Source: Photobacterium swingsii (GTDB lineage: Bacteria; Pseudomonadota; Gammaproteobacteria; Enterobacterales; Vibrionaceae). From it: DNA of 64,000 bases. Shown one piece after another: positions 9,810 through 19,000 of this stretch (within the stretch, counting starts at the first letter, position 1; every line of letters starts with the position of its first letter). The position numbers were made by a program, and so were the translations under genes. A model generated the notes under the pieces. It had not been told where the DNA came from. It was given only the letters and a program-made list of their open reading frames with translations, and ran no database searches. The stretch spans positions 930,001-994,000 of the forward strand of contig NZ_AP024852.1 of assembly GCF_024346715.1 (NCBI RefSeq). Reading direction: 5' to 3'.

Positions 9810-11791
9810 TTGCTGAAATAGGGCACTTTGCTCTGATCATTGCGCTTGGCTTGTCGGTGCTTGCGAGCATCTACCCGCTTTATGGTGCAGCGACAGGAAA
9901 TCAAGCGATGATGCGAACAGCACGACCACTGACACATGGTGTGTTTGGTATGCTGATGATCTCGTTTGTTATTCTATGTTGGGGCTTTTATAGCAACGAC
10001 TTTACGATTACATATGTAGCAAGTAATTCGAACTCTTTACTGCCTTGGTACTACCGTATTACCGCAGTTTGGGGGGCACACGAAGGTTCACTGCTGCTTT
10101 GGGTATTGATCCAAGCAGGTTGGGCTTCTGCTGTGGCGCGTCTGAGCCGTGGCATGCCGTTAGAATCGGTGGCGCGTGTATTAGCGATTATGGGCATGAT
10201 TTCAGTAGGCTTCTTACTGTTTATCATTGTGACTTCAAACCCATTCTTGCGCACCTTACCTTACTTCCCGGTTGATGGTCGCGATCTTAATCCATTGCTT
10301 CAAGATCCAGGTCTGATCATTCACCCGCCGATGCTTTACATGGGCTATGTGGGTTTCTCTGTTGCATTTGCATTTGCAATTGCATCGTTAATGACAGGTC
10401 GTCTTGATACCGCTTGGGCTCGCTGGTCTCGTCCTTGGACAATTGCTGCATGGTCTTTCTTAACTCTGGGTATCGCACTAGGTTCATGGTGGGCTTACTA
10501 CGAACTTGGCTGGGGCGGCTGGTGGTTCTGGGATCCAGTAGAAAACGCATCATTCATGCCATGGCTTGCGGGTACGGCATTAATGCACTCGCTATCTGTG
10601 ACAGAAAAACGCGGCACCTTTAAAGCTTGGACTGTATTGTTAGCTATTTCTGCATTTTCATTGAGCCTACTCGGGACTTTCCTTGTTCGTTCAGGTGTAT
10701 TGGTTTCGGTTCACGCCTTTGCCTCTGATCCTGCACGTGGCATGTTCATTTTAGGCTTTTTAGTGGTTGTTATTGGTGGCTCGTTACTGCTTTATGCACT
10801 ACGTGGTGGTCAAATCCGCTCTCGTGGTAACTACAGCTTACTGTCACGTGAAAATCTACTGCTTGCCAATAACCTATTGTTAGTTGCTGGCTTATTAGTG
10901 GTATTGATCGGTACTTTGTTACCACTGGTACATAAACAAATTGGTTTGGGCTCGGTTTCTATCGGCGCACCATTCTTTAATACTTTGTTTACGTGGTTGA
11001 TGATCCCATTTGCTTTCATTTTAGGTGTAGGCCCATTGGTTCGCTGGAAGCGTGACCAGATGTCGAGCATCAAAAAGCCATTAATTATTTCAGCGTTAAT
11101 TACAGTGCCGTTTTCTATTGGTTCTGTATTCCTTCTGACGGATAAGTTCCATGCACTTGCTGCTTTAGGCGTCGCAATGGCTGTTTGGATTATTACTCTG
11201 CAATGTTACGAACTGTATGAGCGAGCAACACATCGCCACAGCTTAATGACAGGTCTTGGTAAGCTTGGCCGTAGCCATTGGGCTATGGTGCTAGGTCACT
11301 TAGGCATGGCGGTTACCGTTATTGGTATTGCACTTGTCTCTAACTACGATCTTGAGCGTGATGTGCGTATGGCACCGGGTGAAACCATCAATGTTGAAGG
11401 TTACGACTTCCACTTTGCTGGTGTTCGTGATGCCGATGGTCCTAACTACGATGGTTATATTGCTGACTTCAATATTACTAAGTCGGGCAAGCGTGTCACC
11501 ACACTTCATGCTGAAAAACGTTTCTACAGTGTAGCGCGTTCTATGATGACAGAAGCGGCTATCGACAGTGGTATTACCCGTGACCTTTATGTCGCTATGG
11601 GTGAAAAACTGGGGGACGACGGTGCTTGGGCTGTGCGTATTTACTACAAGCCATTTGTGAACTGGATTTGGTTCGGTGCAACCTTAATGGCGTTAGGGGG
11701 CGCAATTGCTATCAGCGATAAACGCTACCGTTTCCGCAAAAAAGCGAAGCAATCAGCATCAAGTAATGTACAAGAAGCAGAGGTGAACTGA
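9806..11791 (+). CDS. ccmF: Cytochrome c heme lyase subunit CcmF
   Basis: CcmF is the large membrane protein of the heme lyase that ligates heme to apocytochrome c. The 661-residue sequence has many transmembrane helices and the WWD domain ([20 protein letters not shown]) plus conserved histidines ([23 protein letters not shown]). It overlaps ccmG by one base. Full length and intact. Confidence 0.97.
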   Translation: MIAEIGHFALIIALGLSVLASIYPLYGAATGNQAMMRTARPLTHGVFGMLMISFVILCWGFYSNDFTITYVASNSNSLLPWYYRITAVWGAHEGSLLLWVLIQAGWASAVARLSRGMPLESVARVLAIMGMISVGFLLFIIVTSNPFLRTLPYFPVDGRDLNPLLQDPGLIIHPPMLYMGYVGFSVAFAFAIASLMTGRLDTAWARWSRPWTIAAWSFLTLGIALGSWWAYYELGWGGWWFWDPVENASFMPWLAGTALMHSLSVTEKRGTFKAWTVLLAISAFSLSLLGTFLVRSGVLVSVHAFASDPARGMFILGFLVVVIGGSLLLYALRGGQIRSRGNYSLLSRENLLLANNLLLVAGLLVVLIGTLLPLVHKQIGLGSVSIGAPFFNTLFTWLMIPFAFILGVGPLVRWKRDQMSSIKKPLIISALITVPFSIGSVFLLTDKFHALAALGVAMAVWIITLQCYELYERATHRHSLMTGLGKLGRSHWAMVLGHLGMAVTVIGIALVSNYDLERDVRMAPGETINVEGYDFHFAGVRDADGPNYDGYIADFNITKSGKRVTTLHAEKRFYSVARSMMTEAAIDSGITRDLYVAMGEKLGDDGAWAVRIYYKPFVNWIWFGATLMALGGAIAISDKRYRFRKKAKQSASSNVQEAEVN

Positions 11792-12345
11792 TGAATAAAA
11801 AGATCTTATTTATTCCACTAGCTTTGTTCATTGGACTTGCTGTCATGTTCCTTGTTCAGCTAACCCGTAATGCGGGTGGGGACGATCCAACTAAGTTAGA
11901 ATCTGTCCTCGTTGGTAAACCTGTTCCGCAGTTTAAATTGGAAGATTTAGTTGAAGCGGGCAAGCTTTACGAGCAAGACATTTTCAAAGGTGAGCCACTA
12001 TTACTTAATGTATGGGCAACTTGGTGTCCCACTTGTTATGCCGAGCACTCGTACTTAAATGAACTGGCTGCTGACGGTGTAAAAATTGTTGGTATGAACT
12101 ACAAAGATGATCGTTTAAAAGCGGTTAACTGGCTGAATGAACTGGGTAACCCTTATGTTCATAGTCTGTTTGATGGTAACGGCATGTTAGGGATGGATCT
12201 GGGGGTGTACGGTGCACCAGAAACTTTCTTGATCGATGCTAATGGGGTTATTCGCTATCGTCATGTGGGCGATGTAAACCCACGTAATTGGTCAGAAACA
12301 CTTCAGCCTATGTATCAAGCATTACTTGAGGAGGCGAAAGGATGA
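11791..12345 (+). CDS. ccmG: Thiol:disulfide oxidoreductase CcmG/DsbE
   Basis: This membrane-anchored thioredoxin-like protein reduces apocytochrome c cysteines before heme attachment. It has one N-terminal membrane helix, the redox motif WCPTC (C79, C82), the GVYGAPETFLID cis-proline region and a total of 184 residues. It overlaps ccmH by four bases. Confidence 0.97.
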   Translation: MNKKILFIPLALFIGLAVMFLVQLTRNAGGDDPTKLESVLVGKPVPQFKLEDLVEAGKLYEQDIFKGEPLLLNVWATWCPTCYAEHSYLNELAADGVKIVGMNYKDDRLKAVNWLNELGNPYVHSLFDGNGMLGMDLGVYGAPETFLIDANGVIRYRHVGDVNPRNWSETLQPMYQALLEEAKG

Positions 12346-12857
12346 TGAAGCGCCTTTCTATTCTGCTAGCCAGCATATTGTTGGTATTCACAGCGGCCTT
12401 GCCTGTATATGCAGCGATTGAAGTGCATAGCTTTGATAATATTGAGCAAGAAGAAACCTTCCAAGAGCTAACGGCAACCTTGCGTTGCCCTAAGTGTCAG
12501 AATAATACTATTGGAGATTCAGAGGCTCCGCTGGCGCAAGATATGCGCCAGAAAGTTTATGACATGTTGCAGCAAGGCAAAGAAAAGCAAGATATTGTCG
12601 ATTACATGATTGCTCGCTACGGTAATTTTGTAACCTATGAACCACCAGTGATGCTATCGACGATTATTCTTTGGCTTGGTCCTTTATTGTTTATCGCAAT
12701 TGGTTTCACTGTGTTGGTGATGCGCTCTCGCCGCACCACAGTGACTGATAACACAGAGCAGACTGTGGATTTAGATGAGCAAGAAGCACAGCGCCTTAAA
12801 TCGCTGCTTGCTGAAATGGAACAAGCTGAGAATAAAGACGATAAGGTGAAAAAATAA
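12342..12857 (+). CDS. ccmH: Cytochrome c-type biogenesis protein CcmH (CcmL part)
   Basis: This 171-residue protein has a signal peptide, the LRCPKCQN redox motif (C49, C52) and a C-terminal transmembrane helix. It corresponds to the N-terminal part of E. coli CcmH; the TPR part is the separate ccmI gene next to it, as is usual in Vibrionaceae. The stop codon overlaps the ccmI start (TAATG). Confidence 0.95.
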   Translation: MMKRLSILLASILLVFTAALPVYAAIEVHSFDNIEQEETFQELTATLRCPKCQNNTIGDSEAPLAQDMRQKVYDMLQQGKEKQDIVDYMIARYGNFVTYEPPVMLSTIILWLGPLLFIAIGFTVLVMRSRRTTVTDNTEQTVDLDEQEAQRLKSLLAEMEQAENKDDKVKK

Positions 12858-14071
12858 TGATGTTGTTTTGGATTGCCACAGTCGTTTTGACCCTGATTGC
12901 GGTTGCAGTCTTCGTGGTACCGATTTATTCGGGCAAAGAAGAAGATGAAGTTGCCAGTCGCGATGAGCTAAACAAAGCCTTTTATCAAGACCGTGTGCGT
13001 GAAATTGAGCTAGAAACAAGTGAAGGCATTGTTGAAAAGCAAGGTGATCTTGTGACTGAGCTTCAACAATCACTGCTTGATGATGTTACTGAACAAAAAG
13101 ACCCGCACGAAACCAATATGTCAGCAGGTTTGATTATCCCTGGTGTATTAGTGATGGTCATGATTAGCTACGGTATGTATTTTAGCGTGGGTAATATCAA
13201 TAAAGTTGATGAGTGGCAAAAAGTTGCGGCGCGTTTACCTGAGTTGTCCCAACGCTTGATGGGGGATGCTGAAAACCCAATGAGCGATGAGGAAATGAAT
13301 GACCTGACGTTAGCCCTTCGTACACGCTTGCATGCAACACCTGATGATGCAACGGGCTGGTTGCTACTAGGTCGTGTCGGTATGGCTAACCGTGATGCAG
13401 AAACGTCACAAAGTGCAATGAAGCGTGCGTATGATCTGAACCCAGATGATACAGAAACTCAGTTGGGTTATGCGCAGACATTGATGATGATTGGTGACCC
13501 TGCACAGGTTGATTTTGTTCGTTACCTACTGAAATCCGTTATAAAGCGTGACCATACCAATGTTCGTGCAATGTCTTTACTAGCATTTGATGCGTTTGAA
13601 GATGGGAAATTTGAGCAAGCAATCTCGTACTGGACTATGATGAAGAACTTGATCTCGCCGGATGACCCGCGAGCACCAATGCTAAATCGTAGTATTGAAC
13701 GTGCCCAAGCGCAGCTATCGCCAAAAGGTGTGACGGCGAAATCAGTGGCTGTAACGGTTGATATTGCCCCTAACGTTCAAATGCCTCAGCAGGGCTTGTT
13801 GATCATCTCTGCACATGATGAGAATGGCTCACCAATGCCAATCGCTGCCCGCCGTGTACCGTTATCTGGCAGTTTTCCGATGACAATCACGCTAGATGAT
13901 AACGATAGCATGATCCCAGAGCGTTTGTTGTCTTCTCAATCTAAATTGATGGTGAAGGCGCGTATTGATACTGATGGTAACGTAATGACTAAACAAGGTG
14001 ATTGGTATGGCGAGAGTCAGCCGGTTGAACTTGGAAGTAGCGTAGAAGTAAAAATTAATCAGCAATACTAA
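12857..14071 (+). CDS. ccmI: Cytochrome c biogenesis TPR protein CcmI
   Basis: CcmI is the apocytochrome-chaperoning component of the heme lyase. The 404-residue protein has two N-terminal membrane helices separated by a charged loop (about residues 3-25 and 90-115), TPR repeats around residues 170-260 (WLLLGRVGMANRDAETSQSA and NPDDTETQLGYAQTL), and a C-terminal periplasmic domain. It ends the ccm operon and is followed by a terminator hairpin. Confidence 0.93.
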   Translation: MMLFWIATVVLTLIAVAVFVVPIYSGKEEDEVASRDELNKAFYQDRVREIELETSEGIVEKQGDLVTELQQSLLDDVTEQKDPHETNMSAGLIIPGVLVMVMISYGMYFSVGNINKVDEWQKVAARLPELSQRLMGDAENPMSDEEMNDLTLALRTRLHATPDDATGWLLLGRVGMANRDAETSQSAMKRAYDLNPDDTETQLGYAQTLMMIGDPAQVDFVRYLLKSVIKRDHTNVRAMSLLAFDAFEDGKFEQAISYWTMMKNLISPDDPRAPMLNRSIERAQAQLSPKGVTAKSVAVTVDIAPNVQMPQQGLLIISAHDENGSPMPIAARRVPLSGSFPMTITLDDNDSMIPERLLSSQSKLMVKARIDTDGNVMTKQGDWYGESQPVELGSSVEVKINQQY

Positions 14072-14091
14072 TAACAAAACTGGAATATATG

Positions 14092-14127
14092 GAGCAGGCT
14101 CGATACTATTATTGAGTCTGCTTTTTT
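14092..14127 (+). terminator. Intrinsic terminator after the ccm operon
   Basis: The stem AGCAGGCTC/GAGTCTGCT (one mismatch) around an A/T-rich loop is followed by a run of six T. It lies just after ccmI and 20-50 bases before mlaA. Confidence 0.75.
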
Positions 14128-14145
14128 ATGGATGAAATTTAAAGC

Positions 14146-14982
14146 TTGTTAAAAGAAACAGTTAGAACATCGTTGGTGGCTTGCACTTTATCATTGTCTC
14201 TCGTGGGCTGTGCCGACACGCCTGAACAATCCACAGCTGATGTTACTGAAACTAACAAAGTAACTGTCGCTGAGCACATTGATTATGAGGCTGAGATAGC
14301 ACTAGATAGCCAAGTGTACGATCCCTTTGAAGGTATCAACCGAACAATGTGGAATCTAAACTACAACTATCTAGATCCTTATATTGCGCGTCCTGCTGCC
14401 ATTGCGTACGTGGATTATGTACCTGTGCCTGTTCGTTCTGGGCTTGCGAACTTTTTCGCTAACCTTGAAGAACCAGCTAGTATGGTTAATAGCCTGATAA
14501 TGCTGAACCCTGAAAATGCTGCAACGCATTTTAATCGTTTCTGGTTTAACACCGTATTTGGTTTGGGTGGTTTGATTGATATTGCAACCGCTGCAAATAT
14601 TCCATCGCCTGGTCAGCGTGAATTCGGTGACTCATTAGGCTATTACGGAGTAGGTAATGGCCCTTATTTTATGGTGCCACTTTACGGACCGATTACTTTA
14701 CGGGAAGGAACGGGTGACATTGTTGATGGGCTTTATTTCCCACTGAGCTTACTGACGTTTTGGCAAAGTGCAGGTAAATGGGCGTTGGAGGGGCTAGAGA
14801 AACGTGCAGCTCTTGTACCGCAAGAGTCCATATTGGATGACTCCCCTGATCCGTATATCTTTACCCGTGATGCTTACATCCAATATAAGAATTTTAGAGC
14901 AACCGGTGGTGCTTCGGTTGATGAAGAACCACAAGAAGAAGCCTTCTCTGATGAGTTCTTAGATGAAATTGATGATTATTGA
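14146..14982 (+). CDS. mlaA: Phospholipid-retrograde-transport lipoprotein MlaA (VacJ)
   Basis: MlaA is an outer-membrane lipoprotein that removes misplaced phospholipids from the outer leaflet with a porin and passes them to MlaC. The 278-residue sequence has a lipobox LSLVGC (C22), the family core YDPFEGINRTMWNLNYNYLD, and the PYFMVPLYGP..TLREGTGDIVD block. A Glu-rich tail follows. No ATG exists in this frame before the signal peptide: an in-frame TAA lies at 14140-14142, so the start is TTG at 14146. An ATG with a short MKFKAC peptide lies in another frame at 14132, so the 5' end deserves a check. Confidence 0.93.
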   Translation: MLKETVRTSLVACTLSLSLVGCADTPEQSTADVTETNKVTVAEHIDYEAEIALDSQVYDPFEGINRTMWNLNYNYLDPYIARPAAIAYVDYVPVPVRSGLANFFANLEEPASMVNSLIMLNPENAATHFNRFWFNTVFGLGGLIDIATAANIPSPGQREFGDSLGYYGVGNGPYFMVPLYGPITLREGTGDIVDGLYFPLSLLTFWQSAGKWALEGLEKRAALVPQESILDDSPDPYIFTRDAYIQYKNFRATGGASVDEEPQEEAFSDEFLDEIDDY

Positions 14983-15010
14983 TTGCTGATTTATCGGAAT
15001 GCTTAAATGA

Positions 15011-15042
15011 AAAAAGAGAGTGCTAATCAGCACTCTCTTTTT
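15011..15042. terminator. Bidirectional terminator between mlaA and fadL
   Basis: A 14-bp perfect stem AAAAAGAGAGTGCT/AGCACTCTCTTTTT with a 4-nt loop, A-rich on one side and T-rich on the other, serves both convergent genes. Confidence 0.92.
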
Positions 15043-15056
15043 ATTTGTGCTTGGTC

Positions 15057-16295
15057 TTAGAAGCGGTAGCTTGCTTGAACACCTAATAGCCAAACGTTAC
15101 CTGTGGTTTCACCAGAGAAACTTCCCGGTAGACCAGTTTCAGATTCTGTCATTGACGCATCTTTCGCGAAGATGTAAGTGAAGCCGCCATCTAGGGTGAA
15201 GGCTTTAGTCACTTGGTAACCAGCACCAACACTTAGCCATAGGCGATCGGTTTCTGGGATCGTTTGAGTGCGGTTGTCATCGTTAACAGCCGAGGTATCG
15301 TAAGCCACACCCGTGCGTAGTACTAGTGCTTGGTTCAGTTGGTAAGTTGAACCAATTGCAAAGCGGTAGTTATCTTCCCAATTCTCATCTTTGATGTGCT
15401 GTGTACCTAGCTCATCAATGTTGGCTTCTAGCTTGTCGAAGCTGCTCCAATCGGTCCAGTTAAAGCTCGCATGTATCGCAAGTTGATCGGTTAGCTGGTG
15501 GAAGCTTGCTAGCTCTGCTGTCGCTGGTAGTGTCAGATCCATGCTGCCAGTGTAGCTACCACCTTTTTGTTTAGCCATCATGTCAAAGACTAAACCAGAC
15601 GCTTCACCTTCTAGTTTTAGGTCAACCGCTGAGCGGTAGTTGAAACCAATGCGGTTGTCATCATTGATCTGCCAAGCTGTACCTAGTTGCCAGCCCCATG
15701 CATTGTCTTCACCTTCCATGTATTTCAAGTCTTGGCCACCCATTGCAGCGCCAAAGTGTCCTTCACCCATTACGTAACGAACGCCCGCACCGACACTGAA
15801 TTGCTCGTTAATTTTGTAAGCAATATTCGGGTTGATTTCTACAGAGTGCACTTTCGCTTGGTTGCCGTACTGTGTTGCTTTAAAGTCGCCACCCAGTTCT
15901 GTTTCCATGCCGTAGTTAGTTGAAAATGCTAAACCTAAAAATACTTGGTCATTCAATTGGTGAGATAAGTAGAAGTTAGGAATAACTGCTGAGCCTGCAA
16001 TGTCCTTAGCTTCAGTTGGGATATTCTTACCAACATTCAACTCACCTTTTACATCGATGTTTGGATCAACGTAGATAGCACCTGTTGATACTTGTGTTCC
16101 TTCAAGGTAGGTAAGCATAGCTGGGTTGCGGAATTGTGCACCTGCGTTATCAGCCATCGCTGCTTCACCTGCAAACGCACGACCTAGACCAGTTGCTGAG
16201 TATTCTGCAAGTTGGAAACCTGCAGCTGTTGCACTTGTGCTTACACCAAAAGTTAAGGCTGCTGCTAAAGCTAGAGTGATATTATTCTTTTTCAT
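15057..16295 (-). CDS. fadL: Long-chain fatty acid outer-membrane transporter FadL, copy 1
   Basis: FadL forms a 14-strand outer-membrane barrel that imports long-chain fatty acids. The 412-residue protein has a signal peptide ending near TSATAAG and the FadL N-terminal hatch: FQLAEYSATGLGRAFAGEAA with ADNAG and RNPAML (NPA motif). The C-terminal strand ends in VQASYRF. It lies downstream of a second FadL gene on the same strand. Unlike that gene, no clear FadR box was found in its upstream region, so the two copies may respond to different signals or substrates. Confidence 0.93.
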   Translation of the reverse strand: MKKNNITLALAAALTFGVSTSATAAGFQLAEYSATGLGRAFAGEAAMADNAGAQFRNPAMLTYLEGTQVSTGAIYVDPNIDVKGELNVGKNIPTEAKDIAGSAVIPNFYLSHQLNDQVFLGLAFSTNYGMETELGGDFKATQYGNQAKVHSVEINPNIAYKINEQFSVGAGVRYVMGEGHFGAAMGGQDLKYMEGEDNAWGWQLGTAWQINDDNRIGFNYRSAVDLKLEGEASGLVFDMMAKQKGGSYTGSMDLTLPATAELASFHQLTDQLAIHASFNWTDWSSFDKLEANIDELGTQHIKDENWEDNYRFAIGSTYQLNQALVLRTGVAYDTSAVNDDNRTQTIPETDRLWLSVGAGYQVTKAFTLDGGFTYIFAKDASMTESETGLPGSFSGETTGNVWLLGVQASYRF

Positions 16296-16661
16296 GATAA
16301 CTTGTTCGCTGAAATTAGTTATACAAATGATACTCTTTAGAGTAAATGCTTTAAGTTATAAATGCGTTTTTTCGTTTTTTTGGATGAATAAACGGCAATT
16401 TAGTGAGGAAGTTAGAAATACTTGGTGTTTTTTTCAGTCATTTACATTTTGAAAGAGTGTTTTCAGCGTACACGTGTACCCATAAAGGCTGGGTTGAGCG
16501 TACAGTGCGTCGCTGAAAGTCAGCGATGGTTAAAAAGTTAATTCAATGAAATTGTAGAAAAGTGCATATTTATTAATGGTTAATATAACTAAAATGAATA
16601 AAAATAAAAAAGGGAGCCAATTGGCTCCCTTCTTCTTTAAACGTTTGACTGTTCGCTGAAA
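16296..16661. other. Intergenic region between the two fadL genes
   Basis: 366 bases without a convincing gene. It holds the leader of fadL copy 1 (right-to-left) and the terminator of copy 2. The 16-base sequence TGTTCGCTGAAATTAG occurs exactly twice, at 16303-16318 and 16650-16665, at the two ends of the region; the second copy includes the stop codon of fadL copy 2. Confidence 0.6.
16610..16631 (-). terminator. Terminator of fadL copy 2
   Basis: The perfect palindrome AAGGGAGCC-AATT-GGCTCCCTT is followed on the minus strand by a long T-rich tract, 31 bases after the stop codon. Confidence 0.9.
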
Positions 16662-17933
16662 TTAGAACGAACGGCTGTATTGTACGCCGTATAGCCAAGC
16701 ATCTGCACGTGTAGTTGCTTTTACGCTTGAAATTTCAGCTGGACCAGTTTGTGGGATCTGTGGGTTATGCATTGGATTTTTCGTAGATTCATTCGCTTCT
16801 ACATCTTTACCCATTAGGTAAGTCAAACCAAAGTCGATGTTTGATTTGCTATCGATGTGGTATGTGAAACCTGCGGATAACCACTGACGGTCTGAATCTG
16901 GAACTGAAATCGATGTAGTAGCATCTTGCGCACTGGTATCATACATGTAGCCCGCACGCAGCTCCCAGTCGTTGTTTAGGTAGTAAGTTCCACCTAGTGC
17001 GTAGTGCCAGCCATCTTTCCAGTTATAGTCATTAAGGTGAGTTCCGCCATCTGTTTCTAGCTTGTCAAACTCACTCCACTTGATCCATTGTACGCTGTAG
17101 TGAACCGCGAATTGATCGTTTAGCTTATGGAAACCTGAGAATTCTGCCATATCAGGCAGTGGCATGATTAGTTTCTCATCAACTTTTTTTCCGCCCATGC
17201 TGATATCACCTTCAGCTTTTAGATCTGGGCTGAAGCGGTATGAAAGTCCAAAACGGTTATCTTCATTTAATTCATAAACAGAACCAATGTTCCAACCCAA
17301 TGCGTAACCATCGGCATCAACATCAACCAGTTTGCCTGATGCACCTAGTAGACCTTCAATGTTCTTATTAGTACGTTGTAATTTACCGCTACCATAGATG
17401 AGGTCTAAACCACCACCCACGCTGAATTGCTCGTTGATACGGTACGCAACACTTAGTGCGAAGTTGATGCTCTTAACGTCAGTTAAACCGCCGTATTCGT
17501 TGCCAGCGAAGCTGTCGTCGAATTCAGTTTTAGTACCGAAGTTTGAGTAGATACCACCACCGACAGTAAATTTGTCGTTGATAGGGTGAATGTAGTAAAT
17601 ATTTGGTACGTATGATGCACCACCAACACTTTGCTCACCTTGACCAGGAATTGATTGACCAGCGAATTTGTAATCAACATCTTTAACCTTGATATCAGTA
17701 TCGATAACGTTAAGGCCTAGTGAGATTGCAGGTGCATCGAAAAGAGCCATAGCTGCAGCATTACGAGACAGTACAGATGCATTATCTGCGATGACCGCAT
17801 CACCAGCGAAAGCACGGCCTAGTCCAGTTGCCGATTGGCTATTTAGTTGGAAACCAGCAGCTGCCGCTTGCTGAGATGCCATTGCCACTGTCAATGCTAG
17901 GATTGACTTAGTAAACAGACGCTTCTTGTTCAT
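16662..17933 (-). CDS. fadL: Long-chain fatty acid outer-membrane transporter FadL, copy 2
   Basis: This is a 423-residue FadL-family porin with a signal peptide (cleavage near QQAAA), hatch segment FQLNSQSATGLGRAFAGDAV, ADNASVLSRNAAAM (the usual NPA triplet reads NAA here) and a C-terminal YSRSF strand. It is clearly a paralogue of the gene downstream (copy 1) but diverged through the loops. A FadR-like box overlaps its predicted start of transcription, which supports control by fatty acids together with fadIJ. Confidence 0.92.
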   Translation of the reverse strand: MNKKRLFTKSILALTVAMASQQAAAAGFQLNSQSATGLGRAFAGDAVIADNASVLSRNAAAMALFDAPAISLGLNVIDTDIKVKDVDYKFAGQSIPGQGEQSVGGASYVPNIYYIHPINDKFTVGGGIYSNFGTKTEFDDSFAGNEYGGLTDVKSINFALSVAYRINEQFSVGGGLDLIYGSGKLQRTNKNIEGLLGASGKLVDVDADGYALGWNIGSVYELNEDNRFGLSYRFSPDLKAEGDISMGGKKVDEKLIMPLPDMAEFSGFHKLNDQFAVHYSVQWIKWSEFDKLETDGGTHLNDYNWKDGWHYALGGTYYLNNDWELRAGYMYDTSAQDATTSISVPDSDRQWLSAGFTYHIDSKSNIDFGLTYLMGKDVEANESTKNPMHNPQIPQTGPAEISSVKATTRADAWLYGVQYSRSF

Positions 17934-18020
17934 ATTTATTATTATTCCTAATTATTTTGTGCAGATATATCTTCTACTTTGGAAGATTGCGCAAGATTGT
18001 AGGTGTGTAGCCTAGCCTAT

Positions 18021-18035
18021 CAAAGCAGACCAGTT
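18021..18035 (-). promoter_or_regulatory. FadR-like operator upstream of fadL copy 2
   Basis: On the minus strand the sequence reads AACTGGTCTGCTTTG. Its first ten bases match the FadR consensus half (AACTGGTCNG); the second half is weaker. It lies directly after the predicted -10 element, where FadR would block or modulate transcription. Confidence 0.6.
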
Positions 18036-18172
18036 GCTATTTTATTGATACGTTTAACTAAAGTTAACGTTTCGTTAAGTATCGTATAACAATTGAGCGG
18101 TAATAGGGGAGGAGCAATAATGTTTTATGCAACAGCGGTAACAGTTTTACTTTGCCCATGTGAAAAAAGAAT

Positions 18173-18200
18173 AAAAGCTGCGAGATAAGCGCAGCTTTTT
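18173..18200 (-). terminator. Terminator after the sigma factor/DUF3379 operon
   Basis: The stem AAAAGCTGC/GCAGCTTTT with a 9-nt loop gives, on the minus strand, a hairpin followed by a T-rich tract about 70 bases after the DUF3379 stop codon. Confidence 0.75.
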
Positions 18201-18271
18201 GAGGGGGACTGTTGTTTAATAAATGAACAGTGAAAGATAGGGTGTTTTATGCTTACCTACTTGGTTTTACT

Positions 18272-19000
18272 TTATATTTGCCACTGAAGTTCAGACTTTA
18301 TTGTTTTAGCGACAGGCTGCATATCAGCATTCTTATCACCAACCACAATTAAGCTGGCATTTTGAAGTGGCATTACTATGCCTGCCATCGTTTTATCATT
18401 AAAGCTCGCAGCCGCAGGGCTTTGCTCTGGAACAATGAAAACAGTGACTTTCCCTTCAGGGGTATCAACGACCATATGAAGCGCATTTTGCTTACCAAAG
18501 GCACAGTGGTTTACGTAGTACACATGGCCTGGTAGTGATGATAGCTCTGTCCCAAAAGGCTTTAATTTAGCATTAACCTGACTGAGTTGAACCGACTCAT
18601 CGATAGTATCAATGAACGGTGCTTCATCATGTACATGACTGAGTGCTATTTGTCCCAGTGGCGCAGCCTCTGCAGAACGCGTCACATCAGCGTTCGATAT
18701 GATTTGATCAAACTGTCCGGTAAAGACACCAAAAGCAAAGGCGATGGAAGCAGCAATCGCTAAGTGCACTCGTGTGGTTTTAGGTTTGGCGGGTGTTTGC
18801 CCTGATTGATGGAACAAAATACGATCAACCAGATCATCGGGGACATCAACTTTTAGTGCTTTTTCTAGTTTCGTATCGAGCTGCAATAATTCATCGGACA
18901 GCTTACGATTCACCAAGGATGAATTTTTTGCTTCGATCATTTCAGCACTATTGTCGTTAGGATCCGCGAGAATACGCCTACGGAATTCAAGATCGTCCAT
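18272..19000 (-). CDS. DUF3379 family membrane protein, probable partner of the ECF sigma factor
   Basis: A 242-residue protein with a cytoplasmic N-terminal half containing DLEFRRRILADPND, one transmembrane helix (VHLAIAASIAFAFGVFTGQF) and a periplasmic C-terminal domain with VNHCAFGKQNALHMVVDTPEGKVTVFI. The layout is that of an anti-sigma factor, and the gene overlaps the upstream sigma-factor gene by 14 bases, so it is co-translated with it. DUF3379 has no established biochemical role; regulation of the sigma factor is inferred from context. Confidence 0.78.
   Translation of the reverse strand: MDDLEFRRRILADPNDNSAEMIEAKNSSLVNRKLSDELLQLDTKLEKALKVDVPDDLVDRILFHQSGQTPAKPKTTRVHLAIAASIAFAFGVFTGQFDQIISNADVTRSAEAAPLGQIALSHVHDEAPFIDTIDESVQLSQVNAKLKPFGTELSSLPGHVYYVNHCAFGKQNALHMVVDTPEGKVTVFIVPEQSPAAASFNDKTMAGIVMPLQNASLIVVGDKNADMQPVAKTIKSELQWQI

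Larger units (their letters stand above)
17934..18271. other. Promoter region of fadL copy 2 and terminator of the DUF3379 gene
   Basis: 338 bases without a gene. On the minus strand, a possible -35 TTAACT and -10 TAAAAT with a 17-base spacer precede the FadR-like box. An imperfect dyad CGTTTAACT/AAGTTAACG occupies about 18051-18069, just upstream. The right end carries the terminator at 18173-18200. Confidence 0.5.
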
